Assembly (NCBI RefSeq): GCF_964275005.1
Contig: NW_027307663.1
Span: 186,001-250,000 of the forward strand
Reading direction: 5' to 3'
Origin: Diadema setosum
Taxonomy: Eukaryota; Echinodermata; Echinoidea; Diadematoida; Diadematidae
Length of the DNA stretch: 64,000 nt
The translations under genes were made by a program, and so were the position numbers. A model generated the notes under the pieces. It searched no databases, was not told the origin of the DNA, and saw only the letters and a list, made by a program, of their open reading frames with translations. Shown here piece after piece: positions 29,768-42,904 of this stretch (positions are counted from its first letter, which is position 1; each line of letters starts with the position of its first letter).

Positions 29768-32700
29768 GTGGAGCGGCATAACTTGAAAAATTAAAGGAAT
29801 TGTGCATTTTATGATAAAAGCACCAAATTTCGCACACATGTTGACAATTGCATTTGAAATAAATTCAGATATTGGGCCATCGTAAATAGCACCCTCAACG
29901 GCCATGGCAGCCATATTTCAAAATGGCCGCCATAGATGCCATTTTTCGTAAAAATTTACAAATTTCAGAAGGGAAAATCAATAAGATTTTGCAAACGAGT
30001 GGGAAATAATATTCAAAATAAATTTAGATATTGGGCCACCGCAAATTGCGCCCTCAACGGCCATGGCAGCCATTTTCCAAAATGGCTGCCATAAATGCCA
30101 TTTTTCGCAAAAAAATAAAAATTTCAGAAGGCAAAATCTGTAAGATTTTGCAAACGAGTGGGAAATAACATTCAAAATAAATTCAGATATTGGGCCATCG
30201 TAAATAGCGCCCTCAACGGCCATAGCAGCCATTTTTTTTCAAAATGGCCGCCATAAATGCCATTTTTCGTAAAAATTTACAAATTTCAGAAGGGAAATCA
30301 ATAAGATTTTGCAAACGTGTTGGAAAAAGCATTCAAAATAAATTCAGATATTGGGCCATTGCAAATTGCGCCCTCAACGGCCATGGCAGGGCTTTTTCAA
30401 AATGGCCACCATAAATGCCAGTTTTCGTAAAATTTTACAAATTTCAGAAGGGAAAATCAATAAGATTATGCAAACGAGTGGGAAATAACATTCAAAATAA
30501 ATTTAGATGTTGGGCCATCGCAAATTGCGCCCTCAATACCAATGGCGGCCATGTTTAGAATTGGCTGCAATAAATACCACCTTTTCCTTTGAATTTACTA
30601 ATTCCAGAAGAAAAAGTCAATAAGATCTTGCACTCAATTTAAAAATTTCGTTTGAAATATATCTTGCGCCCATGTATTATATTATTGTAAATAGCGCCCT
30701 CAATGGCCATTGCAGCCATTTTTCAAAATGGCCAACATGGATTCCATTATTTTTTATTTCTTGATTTCACAAAAGGAAAAGTCAATAGGATTTTGCACAC
30801 AATTTAAGAATTATGTTTGAAATAAATATTTGTATTAGATTATTATAATACTGCCCTCAATGGCCATGGTCGCCATATTCCAAAATGGCTCCCATTGTCA
30901 TAATCATGTTGTTTTAAAAAATGGTAATTTCAGAAAGAAAAATCAACAAATGTGTACATAAACTGAAAATCATGTGTAAAATCAAACAATATATCTAGAT
31001 TGCATTAACTCTAGAAATTGTTCCTTTGCAAATTTTCAAGAAGAAAAAAATTGCTAATAAAGGTAATTGCAGCCATTTTTTAAAATGGCTGTCATAGATG
31101 CCATTTTTCTTTTATGAAGATGTCCTAATACTGGAAGAAGACAATCAACATTTTTTGCGCAAGTTGACAATTACATACAAAGAAGTTTAGAAATTGAGCC
31201 ATCATAAGCTGTGTTCTCAATGGCTATTTCAGCTATTTGGCAAAATGGCTACAATACATTCTTCTTCTTTTTTTTTTGTCTTGAAAATTTGCTTAACTTC
31301 AGAAGGAGAAGACAGTAGAATACTCACAGAGACATTATATAATCTGAAATATGGTGTTAAAGAAATCATTTGAGGAACAACTAAAATAAACAAGGCAAAT
31401 GCTTAGCGATTATATCTCACCAATGATGAATGCATATTTTAGGTGGCAAACATGAAACATTTCCGAAAAAAAGAGTAATATGAATATCCAGGGATAATGG
31501 CGCCATGTATTAACTTTGACAGTAGCAACATATCATTGAATATATGGAACTATATGACATGTATCTATTCTAAAATGTAACTTCCTAAATATTCTTAAGA
31601 CAGATACGAAAAAATGGCCTTCCATTTTACGAAAAAAGTTTATTTACTTGCTATGCTTCCATAAAAACACATCGTTTGATATCCATACTGTTAGTCGTCA
31701 CACGCGAAATACTGCAATTAGAACTAAACTGAAAACATAAATTTAGAACTAACCTATCAATGAAACCTTTTTTAGAATTTAAATTTCTTTGAACACCAGA
31801 TTGTATTAGATATAGCGGCTGTTTAGCAGCATTCTATTGCTTTCTCCTTCTGGAATAAGGAAATTAAAAAAAGGAGTGTGTGGAAGCCATTTTGACAAAG
31901 AGCTGCCATAGCCATTGGGGACGATGTTTAAATGGTGGCTCAATATCTTCATTTCAAATTCAAATTCAAACTTGAATTTATTTGAATGTCTTTTGTCAAT
32001 TTGCACAAGAAGTTGTATTGCCTTCTTCTGGCATTATCATATTTTCAAGAAATGAATAGCATCTATAGTGGCCATTTGGAAAATGGCTGCCATGGTCGTT
32101 GATGGTGCTATTTGTAATTACCTCATATATTATTTTCTTTTGAACATGATTTTCAACATATGTACAAATTTTATTGATTTTCTTTCTGAAATTAGCAAAT
32201 CTTTCCCAAAAAAAAAGAAAAAAGAAAAAAAGAAGCAGACATCCATGGCGGTCAGCATGGCCCTTGAGGGCGCCTTCTAAGAAGACCTTATACTTAAATG
32301 TATTTTTGAGCATAATTTTCAACTTGACTTTTCCTTCTGACATCGGCAAATTCTTGCCAAAAAGGGGGGGGGGGGGCATCCATGGCAGCTGTTTTGAAAC
32401 TTGGCTGCTATGGCTGTTGAGGGTACACTTTTGGATGGCCTATTATCAAATTCAGTTTGAATGTAATTTTCTGCCTTTTCGGAAATTCTGATTGACGTCT
32501 GCAACACTTTACGAAAAAAAGACATTCATGGTGTGGAATGGCCATTGAGGAGGCAATTTGCAATGGCCCAATAAGTTTACTTTTGAATGTAATTTCCCAC
32601 CTGTTTGCAAAATCTCGTTGGCTTTCCCTTCTGATTTTAGTAAATCTTTTGAAAATATAGCATTTATGGCGGCCATTTTGAAAAATGGCTGTTATGACCG

Positions 32701-33652
32701 TTGAGGGTGCAATTTCCGATGGCCCAATATCGAGGTTTATTTTAAATGTCATTTCCCATTTATAACCAAAATTTCATTGACTTTTCCTTTTGAAATTAGC
32801 ATTTATTTATTAAAAAAGTGGCAATTATGGTGCCCACTAAAAAAAAAAAAAAATGGCTGCCATAGCCAATGAGAGCGCAATTTTCAATTGCCCAATACCT
32901 GGATTTATTTTGGATGTAATTTCCCGCTTGTTTGCAAAAAAAAAAAAAATAAATAAAAAATAGAAAATGGCTTTCCCGTCTGAAATTTGCATTTTTTTAA
33001 CAAACAATGGCATTTATGGCGGCCATATTGAAAAAAAATGGCTACCATGGCCGTTGAGGGCGCAATTTCCGATGGCCAAATATCTGGATTTATTTTGAAT
33101 GCAATTAACATTTATGGGCGGAATCTTATTAACTTTTCTCTTCTGAAATTTGGAAAATCATCGAAGAAGTGGCACATTCGACAACCATTTTGAAAAATGG
33201 CTGTCATGGACGTTGAGGGCGCAATTAACAATGGCCAAATATTTAAATTCATTTTGGATGTAATTTCCCACTTGTTTGCAAAATCTTACTGGCTTTCCCT
33301 TCTGAAGTTAGCAAATATTTTGAAAAAATGGCATTTATGGCGGCCATTTTGAAAAATGGCTGCCATGGCCGTTGAGGGCGCTATTTACGATGGCCCGATA
33401 TCTAGATTTATTTTGAATGTAATTTTCCATTTGTAACCAAAATCTTATTGACTTTTCTCTCCTAAAATTAGCAAATTTTACGAAAACATGGCATTTATGG
33501 CAGCCATTTTGAAAAATGGCTGCCATGGACGTTGAGGGCGCTCTTTACAATGGCCCAATATCTAAATTTAATCTGAACGTGATTGTTAACCTGTGTACGA
33601 AATTTGGTGCTTTTATCACAAAATGCACAATTGTTCGGCTATGCCGCTTCAC
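29768..33652. mobile_element. 3.9-kb foldback element built of inverted arrays of ~159-bp units
   Basis: The outer ends are inverted: GTGGAGCGGCATAACTTG at left and, inverted at right, GTGAAGCGGCATAGC. Both then run through TTGTGCATTTTRTGATAAAA and GCACCAAATTTCG. TA flanks each end. The left arm holds head-to-tail units (TTGGGCCAT at 29872, 30031, 30190, 30351, 30510, then decaying to about 31250). The right arm holds the same units inverted, from about 31850 to 33600. Each unit has a palindromic CAAAATGGCxGCCATtTTTCG core and CCCTCAACGGCCATGGCAGC. The centre (31.3-31.8 kb) is unique and non-coding. TA ends suggest a mariner-like source. Confidence 0.85.
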
Positions 33653-33654
33653 TA

Positions 33655-35610
33655 TATTGATAGATCAATTCAAACCGTACGTGATATTAGAGGAATTTTA
33701 CATGAAAATGAGTTGCTGTTTGCTTTATAAATACTGTTTCAAAATGCCTTTATAAAGCTGATTGAATTAATATATTGATATAGAGATTTTATCGATCGAA
33801 ATCGATGATTACTCTCCCCCAGCTTCTCTTCCCTCCCCCATCTTCATCTTGAATGTTAGTGCATGAGAATTTAATAATATAACTTGATCTACATGAACCT
33901 GAACTAAAAAGGAGCCTACTACGCCTTTCTCAATCATTTTTTTTTTTAACACAATCATCGTGAGGTTGGAGAAGTATAAACCCAAATTAACCAAGTAGTG
34001 TATTCATGTTACCCAATTAGACCTGATGCCCTCTTCGAATCTGATTCTGCGTGGCTTAATAAACATGATCAATGTTAACAATAGCAATTGCTGCAGCTGT
34101 ACGCCTATATAGGCCTATATAGGCCTATATAGTACTTATATCATAATTCAAAAAGCTTAGATTTCAAATTTACTTTTGCAAGATACTGATGAAAACTTCG
34201 AGTTTGCATCTTAACAACAATTTGTACTCCATGACTGAATTTCTCTCTTCTTATTTTTTCTTCGAGACGCTCAGCGCTTAGAAACATTGTAATAAGCGCT
34301 TTATGAATGATACTTATTATTATTATTAACAACGTAAGTCTTGGCAGGCAAGGGAAAAGTGTCAGCAGACGGCGAACAAAACCACAGGAATACCAGTAGT
34401 GTAAGCAGACGGCAAAGCAGAACGCGATGCCGATGGCGAACACGCACACACACATACACACAACCACACACACACACAAACCCGTTGTTATGACAGTTCA
34501 CAAGGCGGCGTGCCATTCTCACATTCTAATCTGATTCTGTGGTTTATAGCAGACGACCGTGGTACTGTATACAAGAAAGCAACACAGTATGCCGAACTCC
34601 ACGCGCAACCAACTAGTACACTGATAGTCTTTGCTCAAGTGCCACAATTGGCAATTTCGACGCGTTAGGGTTACGGAAAAAAAAATCGCGCCCCGTTTGC
34701 TAATTCTACAGCTCGGCCAATTTGTACACAAATGAACGGACTCGCATAACAGTGTACATTAGCATTACATACAGTACATGTAGTGTATACGATTCGCAGT
34801 GCTTATGAGCGCCCTACGTAACCCCGCTGGTAATATGCGGAGAGCAGACAGCATCGTGATTGTCAGCGCAGCCAGGGCAGCCGGCGTGGCAAGCATTAGC
34901 GAGCATGCAGGGTTCGAAGAAAGTGCAGTCGATTGTTGGAAGCAGGTACAGTAATGGTACCGGTTTTCGACACTTTAGCACATTTCCTTGTTTACCATCA
35001 ATACTGCACCGTTTTACCTCGGAATTTCGATATGAAGTTGAGCTACAAAGGCCAATAATAATATGCCTTAAACGAATTCCCATTTGAATGCACTCGCGTT
35101 CAATTTTTAAGCGATTTCCGTCACGCCGTCGCTGGCATCAGATTTCGATACCCAGCATCGTTTTTCGACACAATCACAGCGCGCATCACACAGAAATCAC
35201 ATGGCGCGTACAGTACGCGTACACTGCATGGTGGACGCAAACTAGCAATCATACCGGCGCAAGAACTTGTTGTTTGTTTCCTCTATAACGTGTCTTCTTA
35301 TGGGAATGTCGAAATCTGGTGCCACATTCTCAAAGCCAACTCTTTCTACGTCAGTTTGCTCATTTATCACGAATTCAGCCATGAAATTACTAAAGACGAT
35401 TATGAAATCAAACATCAAGATTTGGCAAACAAACTGATACTAAAGCAAGATAACCGGCTCGGGTGAATTTGATTTTACGGCGATGTATACAAAATGCGTC
35501 ATATTGTTTGAACCCCTAAAAATGGCTGACATTAACATTTCTGCTGACACTGTGTGCTTTTCTCCTAAATATTCTACCGTCGGATTATGATGACAAGTAA
35601 ACGGTGTTCA
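33655..35610. other. no gene seen; dispersed repeat partner at 34440-34725
   Basis: Contains (TAGGCCTATA)n at about 34110-34132, the inverted partner of the 24.2-kb repeat with an AC tract at about 34440-34478, and plain DNA. No exon supported. Confidence 0.6.
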
Positions 35611-35738
35611 TATAAGACTAGAAATGTGATTGATAACTTGGTTGATTGCTGAAATCAGACGTTTGTATTGAGTATAAAATTTTATAAGAATTATCTGCTG
35701 GGTGTCGAAATCTGGGTCCTGTTGAACACTGGTGCACT
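35611..35738 (+). repeat. dispersed repeat, copy 2 (partner at 1615-1740)
   Basis: Same orientation as copy 1, sharing GACTAGAAATGTGATTG and CTGGGTGTCGAAATCTGGGT. It is cut off by a LINE 3' end starting at 35739. Confidence 0.75.
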
Positions 35739-36060
35739 AAGTTTCAAGTTTCAAGTTCTTCAAAGTTTCCACAATACAAAAATTTACATAAAAACAATAA
35801 TATGTAACAAGGAATACATTGTTGAATATATGCGTTTAAAACAATTTGCAGAATATTTGAATATAAATTGACGATGCATTTAGATGCATTATACAAATGT
35901 AGATGTAAAGTGGAGGGGTCTTAGAAAAGCAAGCTTGTATAATAAGACCCCTGAAAGGCAAGTTAAGACATGTGATATAACAACTCACAAATATATACAA
36001 ACATATTAAAGCCACAGAATAATTTTAGTGAAATCCCTCAAGAAGCGCAGCAACCACACC
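35739..36060 (-). mobile_element. LINE 3' end, truncated, (GAAACTT)n tail
   Basis: On the minus strand it ends ...AACTTGAAACTTGAAACTT. The UTR includes AAGCTTGCTTTTCTAAGACC. It has the same style of end as the LINE at 48023. No coding part. Confidence 0.7.
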
Positions 36061-36065
36061 CCAGA

Positions 36066-36124
36066 GACCAAAAAAAAAAAAAAAAAAAAAAAAAATGACA
36101 CCAAATTTATTGCCCCCCCCCCCC
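36066..36124. repeat. A-run followed by C-run
   Basis: An A-run of about 26 bases is followed by about 20 bases and then a C-run of 12, in a non-coding stretch. Confidence 0.85.
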
Positions 36125-36569
36125 TCGAGTCAATTTAAAAAATTATTTTATCGGTTAGTGATATATGACCACAAGAGGGAGCAGTAATTTTTTTTTTTTT
36201 TTTAACTTTGTGGTATGGTCTCAGAACCCTCACTTCTCCACAGGTAAGGACCCTTTCAAAAGGAGAGTTTCTAATTTTTACCATAGACCAGAATTATACA
36301 GTGGCTTTAATACACATGGATGGATTCTAAGTGCACACACACACACACACACACACTACCTATGGAATTTTAAAGCAAAACATAATTGGCATTTAGACTA
36401 CGTGGTACGTACGCGCGCTAGCTTAAAATTGCGATTTCGATGTCGATCTAGCTCAAGACTTCACGCATGGGCCATGGCTTCCAACTCTTCTGAAATGATC
36501 CCGATGGCTTTATGCAAGAGAATCAGCTCCGCCATTGCTAGTGAGATGGCGAGCGCGAGATCGGAATCA

Positions 36570-36751
36570 GGGGGGGGGGGGCATTTCATGAAGGAACTTG
36601 TCGGATAAAATATCTGACAAGTCAATTATATCCGACAAGTTTTTAGAAATTCTTTAGTCAGATTGGCTGATTTCTCTGAACTTGTCGGATATAATTGACT
36701 TGTCGGACATTTTATCCGACAAGTTCCTTCATGAAATCCCCCCCCCCCCCC
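36570..36751. mobile_element. 182-bp foldback MITE bounded by G12 and C14 runs
   Basis: The arms read inward G-run, CATTTCATGAAGGAACTTGT, CGGATAAAATnTCyGACAAG, TCAATTATATCCGACAAG. They pair almost perfectly over about 75 bp, with a spacer containing TCAGATTGGCTGATTTCTC. A related half-copy is at 42905-42982, also ending in a C-run. Confidence 0.85.
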
Positions 36752-36849
36752 TCCCCGGCAGCTGGTCGCCCGGTCGTGGACGTACTTGGAGACTAAGCAC
36801 GAGCGCGAGCAGAGCAACATCAGCGGTAACCGCAGCAGCGACCCCAACA

Positions 36850-37300
36850 CGTTACTGATTACAGCGCCCGGCCCGCGAAATTATTTTTCCCACTTAATTT
36901 CCGGACCCCAAGTCTACATCATCATACTATAATTTGAGCAACGTTTGTCTGTTTGTCTCTCTGTCTGTTTGTTCCTCTACTCCTCCCAGATCTTAGGTCC
37001 GATCTCCATCAAACTTAGTGGGTGGATGCAGGTTGACCACGAAATTGCCCTTGAGGGGTTCATTTGTGAAAAGGTCAAGGTTACTGGGGTCAAAGGTCAA
37101 ATAACTTCTAATCTTCGTCAGCTGCAATTATCAAACACCAGATAGAGGGCGCTATATAGGCCTACTTATACGGGGATTCCCCCAGAAATATAATCAGACA
37201 CCCGATAGAGGGCGCTATGTAGTCCTACTCATCAGTGCCGCATATTAATATACGGCACTGCTACTCATATGGGGATTCCCAGGTGTACTCCTACTTATAA
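36850..37300. repeat. dispersed repeat with GTCTGTCTGT, GATAGAGGGCGCTAT units and a 28-bp palindrome
   Basis: 36850-36910 is found inverted at 52235-52290 (ACTTGGGGTCCGGAA core). At 37142-37225 the block GATAGAGGGCGCTATRTAG repeats twice. 37233-37260 is a palindrome (CAGTGCCG...CGGCACTG, one mismatched pair). GGGGATTCCC occurs repeatedly and recurs near 44035. AAGGTCAAGGTTACTGGGGT is typical of non-coding invertebrate dispersed repeats. Confidence 0.7.
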
Positions 37301-37511
37301 TAAATGCTTTTATAAAATGGGTTCAAGAATGTAGCCAATTGGAAGCGCTGAAATGAGTCACGTGTGCTTGTATTAATCTCTCACTAACATCCGGATCCAC
37401 GGCCGACGTCACAATGTTTGCACTAGCAGTGCGCATTCAATCAGTTGTTACAAGTGCGTCGCGCGCTACTATACGCGCTGTCAATCCTATAAACAACTTC
37501 TAGTTCGGGCT

Positions 37512-37580
37512 GCCGGTGTAGCGGCAGATAGCGTTCCGCGGCGTTTTTTTTTCTAAAACAGTATCCGCCGGCAGTTATCG
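37512..37580 (+). repeat. dispersed repeat end (inverted partner at 43612-43675)
   Basis: GCCGGTGTAGCGGCAGATAG, CGTTCCGCGGCGTTTTTTT and AAAACAGTATCCGCCGGCAG are found as the reverse complement at 43612-43675. Two facing copies 6.1 kb apart could be ends of separate MITEs or of one composite. Confidence 0.7.
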
Positions 37581-38675
37581 TTTCAATCGGCAGTTATCGT
37601 TCCGACATGGGCTAAAATCTGCCGCGATTAGTCACGGCAGATAATGTACAGCGGCGGATTTTGTACGTACAGGCTACTACGTTGTAATAGCGTTGATTAA
37701 CCTGCCGCGTGCACGTGATCTTCGTTAGGGACTGTCAAAAGAGTTCCGCGCTGCGCGGATTAGGTTCCAAGTGGCAACTGTATGGCTACCAATAGTTGCG
37801 CGAGCTTTACGGCAGCCATTTTAGTAAGCAAAATGCTGCATGAATCGTCACGAGATGGAGTGAATTCTGCCTCCCTATGAATACACAACAGGGACTTATG
37901 CCTCTCTTTGAATACGCTACAGGGACTCACGGTTGACATTTTTATAATCTGTTGACATTTTTATAATCTGCGGACATTTTAGTAGGCAAACTGCTGCATT
38001 CACCGAGGCATGATACCTGCACCATGTGCACTGGAGTGAATTCTGCCCCCCTTTCATTTTCTCGTTTGAGGGGGAGCCGAGGGGAGGGGGGGGGAGGGAG
38101 GGGGAGGGATCATAATGTTATTCAAAAGCAGCATTTCTGCCTCCTTATGGAATAGAATTAAAGATTGCTCTTTATTTTTTTCATTTGTAATCTTTACAGT
38201 TATAAAGCTATATAAAAGAAATACACCTGTGTTCATAAAAGCGTTCTTATCCCATTTGTATTTTTCTCTCTCCCTACAGATCTCATCACAATTTTGTACA
38301 AGGCACCCTTTAGGTTTCAAGAAATCTGAGACTTGCTCTTCAGCCATGTGAAATTGTCCCAAAGTTATATCAATCGAGATATCTAATGCACAATTGTGGA
38401 CAGCCCCCAAATTACTATTTTTCAATAATATGTGAAGAAATTTGGAAGCTTTATGAGAGTGACTTTGCACAAACTCTCCTTGGTATTTGACTTAGAGTTT
38501 GCTCCTCACATTTTCACTGCCCAATGCTCATGCATGGCTGCTTCCTATCTTTTATTATATTTATGCAAATGTTCAGTTAGCTAATACATAAAAATATTGA
38601 TCTAAATTGCTGAATTGCTGCCATATGTAAAACTTGAATTCTTCACTTTACAAGTGTACATAAGAAAGCTTTTAT

Positions 38676-41195
38676 GGGCCATTCTCAGATTAAGTGTTCA
38701 ATTCCATGTGAGTAAAACCGAAAAATCAACTACAAAGTAATACATTCAAAGATGTGTTTTCGGAAACTTCAAAACCGGTCAAATACGAAACAAAAAGTGG
38801 AACATTCTAAATGATGGCCATTTATTGAGTAAAAATGAATTGAAATAGAGCATCATATATGATTTTTGATCACCAATCAGATACGTTACCGCAAATTTAC
38901 ATGTTGTAATGGACTCCTAACTCTGAATTAAATTTATTGTTTTGATCCAATTTTTGTTCAGGAAAAGACATCTGTCCCCCCTAAAGATATTGGGGTTTTT
39001 CAAGAGGTAAAGATGTTGTCATCCCTTGCTAATTGGTAGAAATTATTTCTGTGTGGTAGGTTGAAATATGCTTTTTGCTGAAATGAAATATAACCTTAAG
39101 ATTCACTTTGTATTTTTAGCAAATTTCGCTTACAAATAAAGTTTCGAAGCCCACAAATCATGCAAAGGGAACGATCCGATCTGGAATTTCCACAGGAAAC
39201 AAATATGAATTGCTTTCCTGGGGAAATAACTATTGAAAAACATCAAATCACCTTTGGTAACGTATCTGGTAAAATATAAGTAATAATTCTAGTTGTGTAT
39301 GAATTAATGAATATCACCTGTTTAATTATTTACCTCATGAATTGATGTAAAAATGAATGATGTAAGCCCAAATTAACCATTTTAAACATTGTACGTAATA
39401 TTTAAACTATGAAATGTAGTGGAAAAGAGCCCTAAATGTGAAAGCTGAGTTTTTCATTCACAGAATATTCTCATCTTACGTCTGAATGTATTTATCCATC
39501 TGACTGTAAATATTCATTAAGTTTTGATGGATAATGCAAACAAGGTTTGAGAAATATATTTTTGCAGGCACATAGAAGGAAGTAGGTACAGTCTCTATGA
39601 ACTCGATATGCTAAACAGTTGTTTGACCTATGGTAACGTATTTGGCTCATCCCTTTTAATGAAAATGAATAAATAATTGTTCAACTTATCAATGAATCTT
39701 GAGTAGTTCTTCATATGTTGAAAAACACTAGAATAAATATGCAACAGAACACTGAAACTTTTCTCGGAAGCGTTTCATAAACTACTTTTTACTCTTTCAA
39801 AGTTTGGTAACGTATCTGGCGTACCGTAAATGAATCTGTCGGTGAAGTTACAGAGCGATTTCTACTGAATATTCTTCATTTGAACATAACTTTAATTTTT
39901 TATGGAAGCGTCATTCTATGCAGAATTGTTTTATGAACACTTTGTTTTACATAACATTATTTGTCACCGTGGGTGCCCTGAATTATACGTAACGTATCTG
40001 CTAAATCTGAAAAGCAAAAAACTGATATGCTGAATCTTAGCTTCGTCTTGTAAAATAAACGTTCAAAGTTGTTGCATAGAATATGAAAGTGGCTGGGTTT
40101 TATAGAATAGAACTTTGGAGTTTATGAGCACACAACGATTTGTTTGTAAAAACATTTACAATTTCTTTTCAGCATTTTGATTATGTGGTAACGTATCTGT
40201 CGGAAAACTTGGCATTAAGTTGTGAGACACTGACGCACAAAGAAAAATCATGTGGAAGTGTTGCTCTTTTTCACCTCTCTGTCCTTTTGGTGTAAGAATA
40301 TAATCCTGAGGTCCAACAAAACGAAGCATGTAATGTGTAGGCATGAATTTTGACCAGATTTGATCCCCTAAAAAGCACAAGACCAATGAGCAAAATTCGG
40401 TCACGTATCTGGGGTAACGTATCTGTGGTAACGTATATGGTCGATCATACTATTATGAGAGCGATATCTACCAAATATTTCTCACTTGTACTAAACTTTA
40501 ATGTTGAATCGATGCGTCATTCCGAGGAGTAATGTATAATATACAATTTGTCTGACATTGCAATATCTGTCGCAGTGGGTGGCGTGAAAAGTATGTAACG
40601 TATCTGTCCAAATAAAAGTGTAGAAAACCGATATTTCAAACATTATACCGTATTCTCAATAAAGAGCTGTTGCACAAAAAATCTAAGTACTTGCAGTGTA
40701 TGAAGTATATCCTCAGGGTTTCATATACACAGGGTCATTGCATAGTCTTGTTATTTTCCCAATGCTGTAACACTAAAGAAACTGGTAACGTATCTGGCGG
40801 TGAATTTGGCGACAGGTTTCAAAAGGCTATAAAAAAAGAAGTCAATAAAAATTTTGGAACTTTTTGAGTATTGTGATTAGCACATATGATATGCTCATCG
40901 TCCATGAAAATGATATTTGGAAAGTGTGTTTGTGGACGGAGAGGAGCAATAAAACATAATTCTGAAATAGCCGGCGACACTGCGTTTTGGGGGTCTTTAC
41001 GAAGTTTAACAGCAAAATTTTATACAAAAAGGCAGACAACCGCATTTGATCGTGTTTATTTTTAACAAATAAAGTCCTCGTGATATATTATAAACATTTA
41101 AATAGTATCTAATATGTTTCAGTGAACCGCAAACTGTCATGGAATGTCGGCGACACCAAAATTCCGTATTTGAACGCTTTTACTGAGAATGGGCC
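38676..41195. mobile_element. 2.5-kb unclassified TIR element with a repeated 13-mer GGTAACGTATCTG
   Basis: The ends read GGGCCATTCTCAG and, inverted, GGCCCATTCTCAG (12 of 13), with TTAT on both sides (38672-38675, 41196-41199). Inside, GGTAACGTATCTG or a near match occurs at 38878 (inverted), 39256, 39632, 39806, 39988, 40187, 40400, 40413, 40427, 40594 and 40783. The spacing is mostly 174-226 bp. A longer unit of about 607 bp is visible (39806-40412 against 40413 onward: AGAGCGATWTCTAC, GCGTCATTC). There is no open frame. The superfamily is unknown; TTAT could be a 4-bp duplication. Confidence 0.72.
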
Positions 41196-41359
41196 TTATA
41201 TGGCTTGTAAGACTGTACGTAACTAATAGTATAAAGAAACAAATCTGAAATGGAAAAACAAATTGCCATAGTCAAAATAAATACATATAACACAAAATTT
41301 AAAACCACTGCTTTCACACAGAACATCAGTATAAACTCAGAAGATACTTTTCATATCGG

Positions 41360-41380
41360 TTTTTTTTTTGGGGGGGGGGG
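41360..41380 (+). repeat. T10-G11 junction
   Basis: Poly(T) switches to poly(G) as at 25193 and 21416. Confidence 0.85.
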
Positions 41381-42297
41381 TAATATTATTGAATTGTAGA
41401 TTGTAGATTGAAAACATAATTTACATTCAAATCATATATACCACAATACAGGTCCAGTATACCGTACCGGTATGGAATGTTTATAGACTTATCGTTTTAA
41501 TGCAGGGTAGGGCCTACTTAATGTGCCAATGCCACATGACTAATGTGCTCAAGGCGAACTGGGAAAAAAAAATAGTGATGAAATGCCAAAATCATTACGT
41601 GCACATGAAAGTGAGTCCAGTTGTTAATCCTCAGTTCCACTATGAAGTGTTGTAAGATTTGTAAGATGTTATTAAACTCTGCCGACGCCCGATCGGGAGT
41701 ATGACAGTCTCAACAAAAACATTTACAATAATGAATAAGTGTATATTAATGAGCATATTTTCACATAATGAATATCTCCTAAAAATGAAGATATAATTTA
41801 AAAAAAAAACTGGAGCTATAACAATTGCTGTGTTTAGCAAAATCACATTGTAAACGCACTGGTTGTTTAACCACGCTGCCGCTCACCAGTGTGATAACTG
41901 TTGTATTATTATCATTAAAAAATAAAAGGAATACTCTCATCCCCGATTTAAAGACTACAACATTTATTGTAGTGAATCTCACTTTTGTTTATTGCACCTT
42001 TTATCGCCACGCAAAGCAATCTATCCATTTGATATAAGCTAGAAGGTTAGATGAAATATTCTGTTGGTATAATGTACAGCGACTGTCTTTTTCTAGTAAA
42101 GAAAGAGCACACAAATGAATAATGGAACTCTACTCTACTCTTCATTAAATCTTCATTCACTAAACTCCAGAAATCGATTGTTAGTGAAGGGTAACCTATT
42201 AGACGTGCATTTGAATTTTACACATTGTATAGTTGCATCGAGCAGTATGACTTAAAAACTGGAATTACGTCTCAAATGTCAAGTAATTTTTAATTAA

Positions 42298-42660
42298 TTC
42301 AATTCAATTCAATTCAATTCAATTTATTTTCATATTTCTCAATGAAGAAATGTACATCACTAATAAAAACATAGTGAATCATAAAATCGGGCTTTGATGC
42401 ACAGTAAATTAATGTGAGCATGTAAAACATACCGGTCAATCATTGTGCGTTTGGTTCTATGACGTATAACGCTATAAGAAATATGATGGAACCTACACGT
42501 AGATCCCAAATTCTGAACGGTGTAAAGCCTGGAGCACGGATGCAACGTAGGACCAAAATAAAGAAAAACAAAAATGAAAGGCAAAAATACATGGGACACT
42601 AACAGAATCTTGTCAATACAAATCATCTTATAATTCGAACAAAGACGATTTGAACATGTT
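42298..42660 (-). mobile_element. LINE 3' end, truncated, (TTGAA)n tail
   Basis: Five TTCAA units on the plus strand followed by TTTATTTTCATATTTCTC match the way the 56.7-61.25 kb LINE ends when inverted. Only 3' UTR remains; the inner boundary is uncertain. Confidence 0.65.
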
Positions 42661-42904
42661 GCTGCATGCCAATCTTGTTCTCATGTATCCTTTAAAAGAA
42701 AATTCAAAGCTGCTTTCCCTAGTATCTCAAGGCATATGTAACTCATCCACTATTTTGACGTGAACTACATATTTTGATCTTTTTTGCATATCAAAAATAA
42801 AACCACGATAAATCAATAAAATGTGTTGCCCTCCTGACCTTTCACAATTCTGAGCCAATATCCTGTCATTTACATCTGACAACTGTTAAAAGCTAATGAA
42901 ATCC

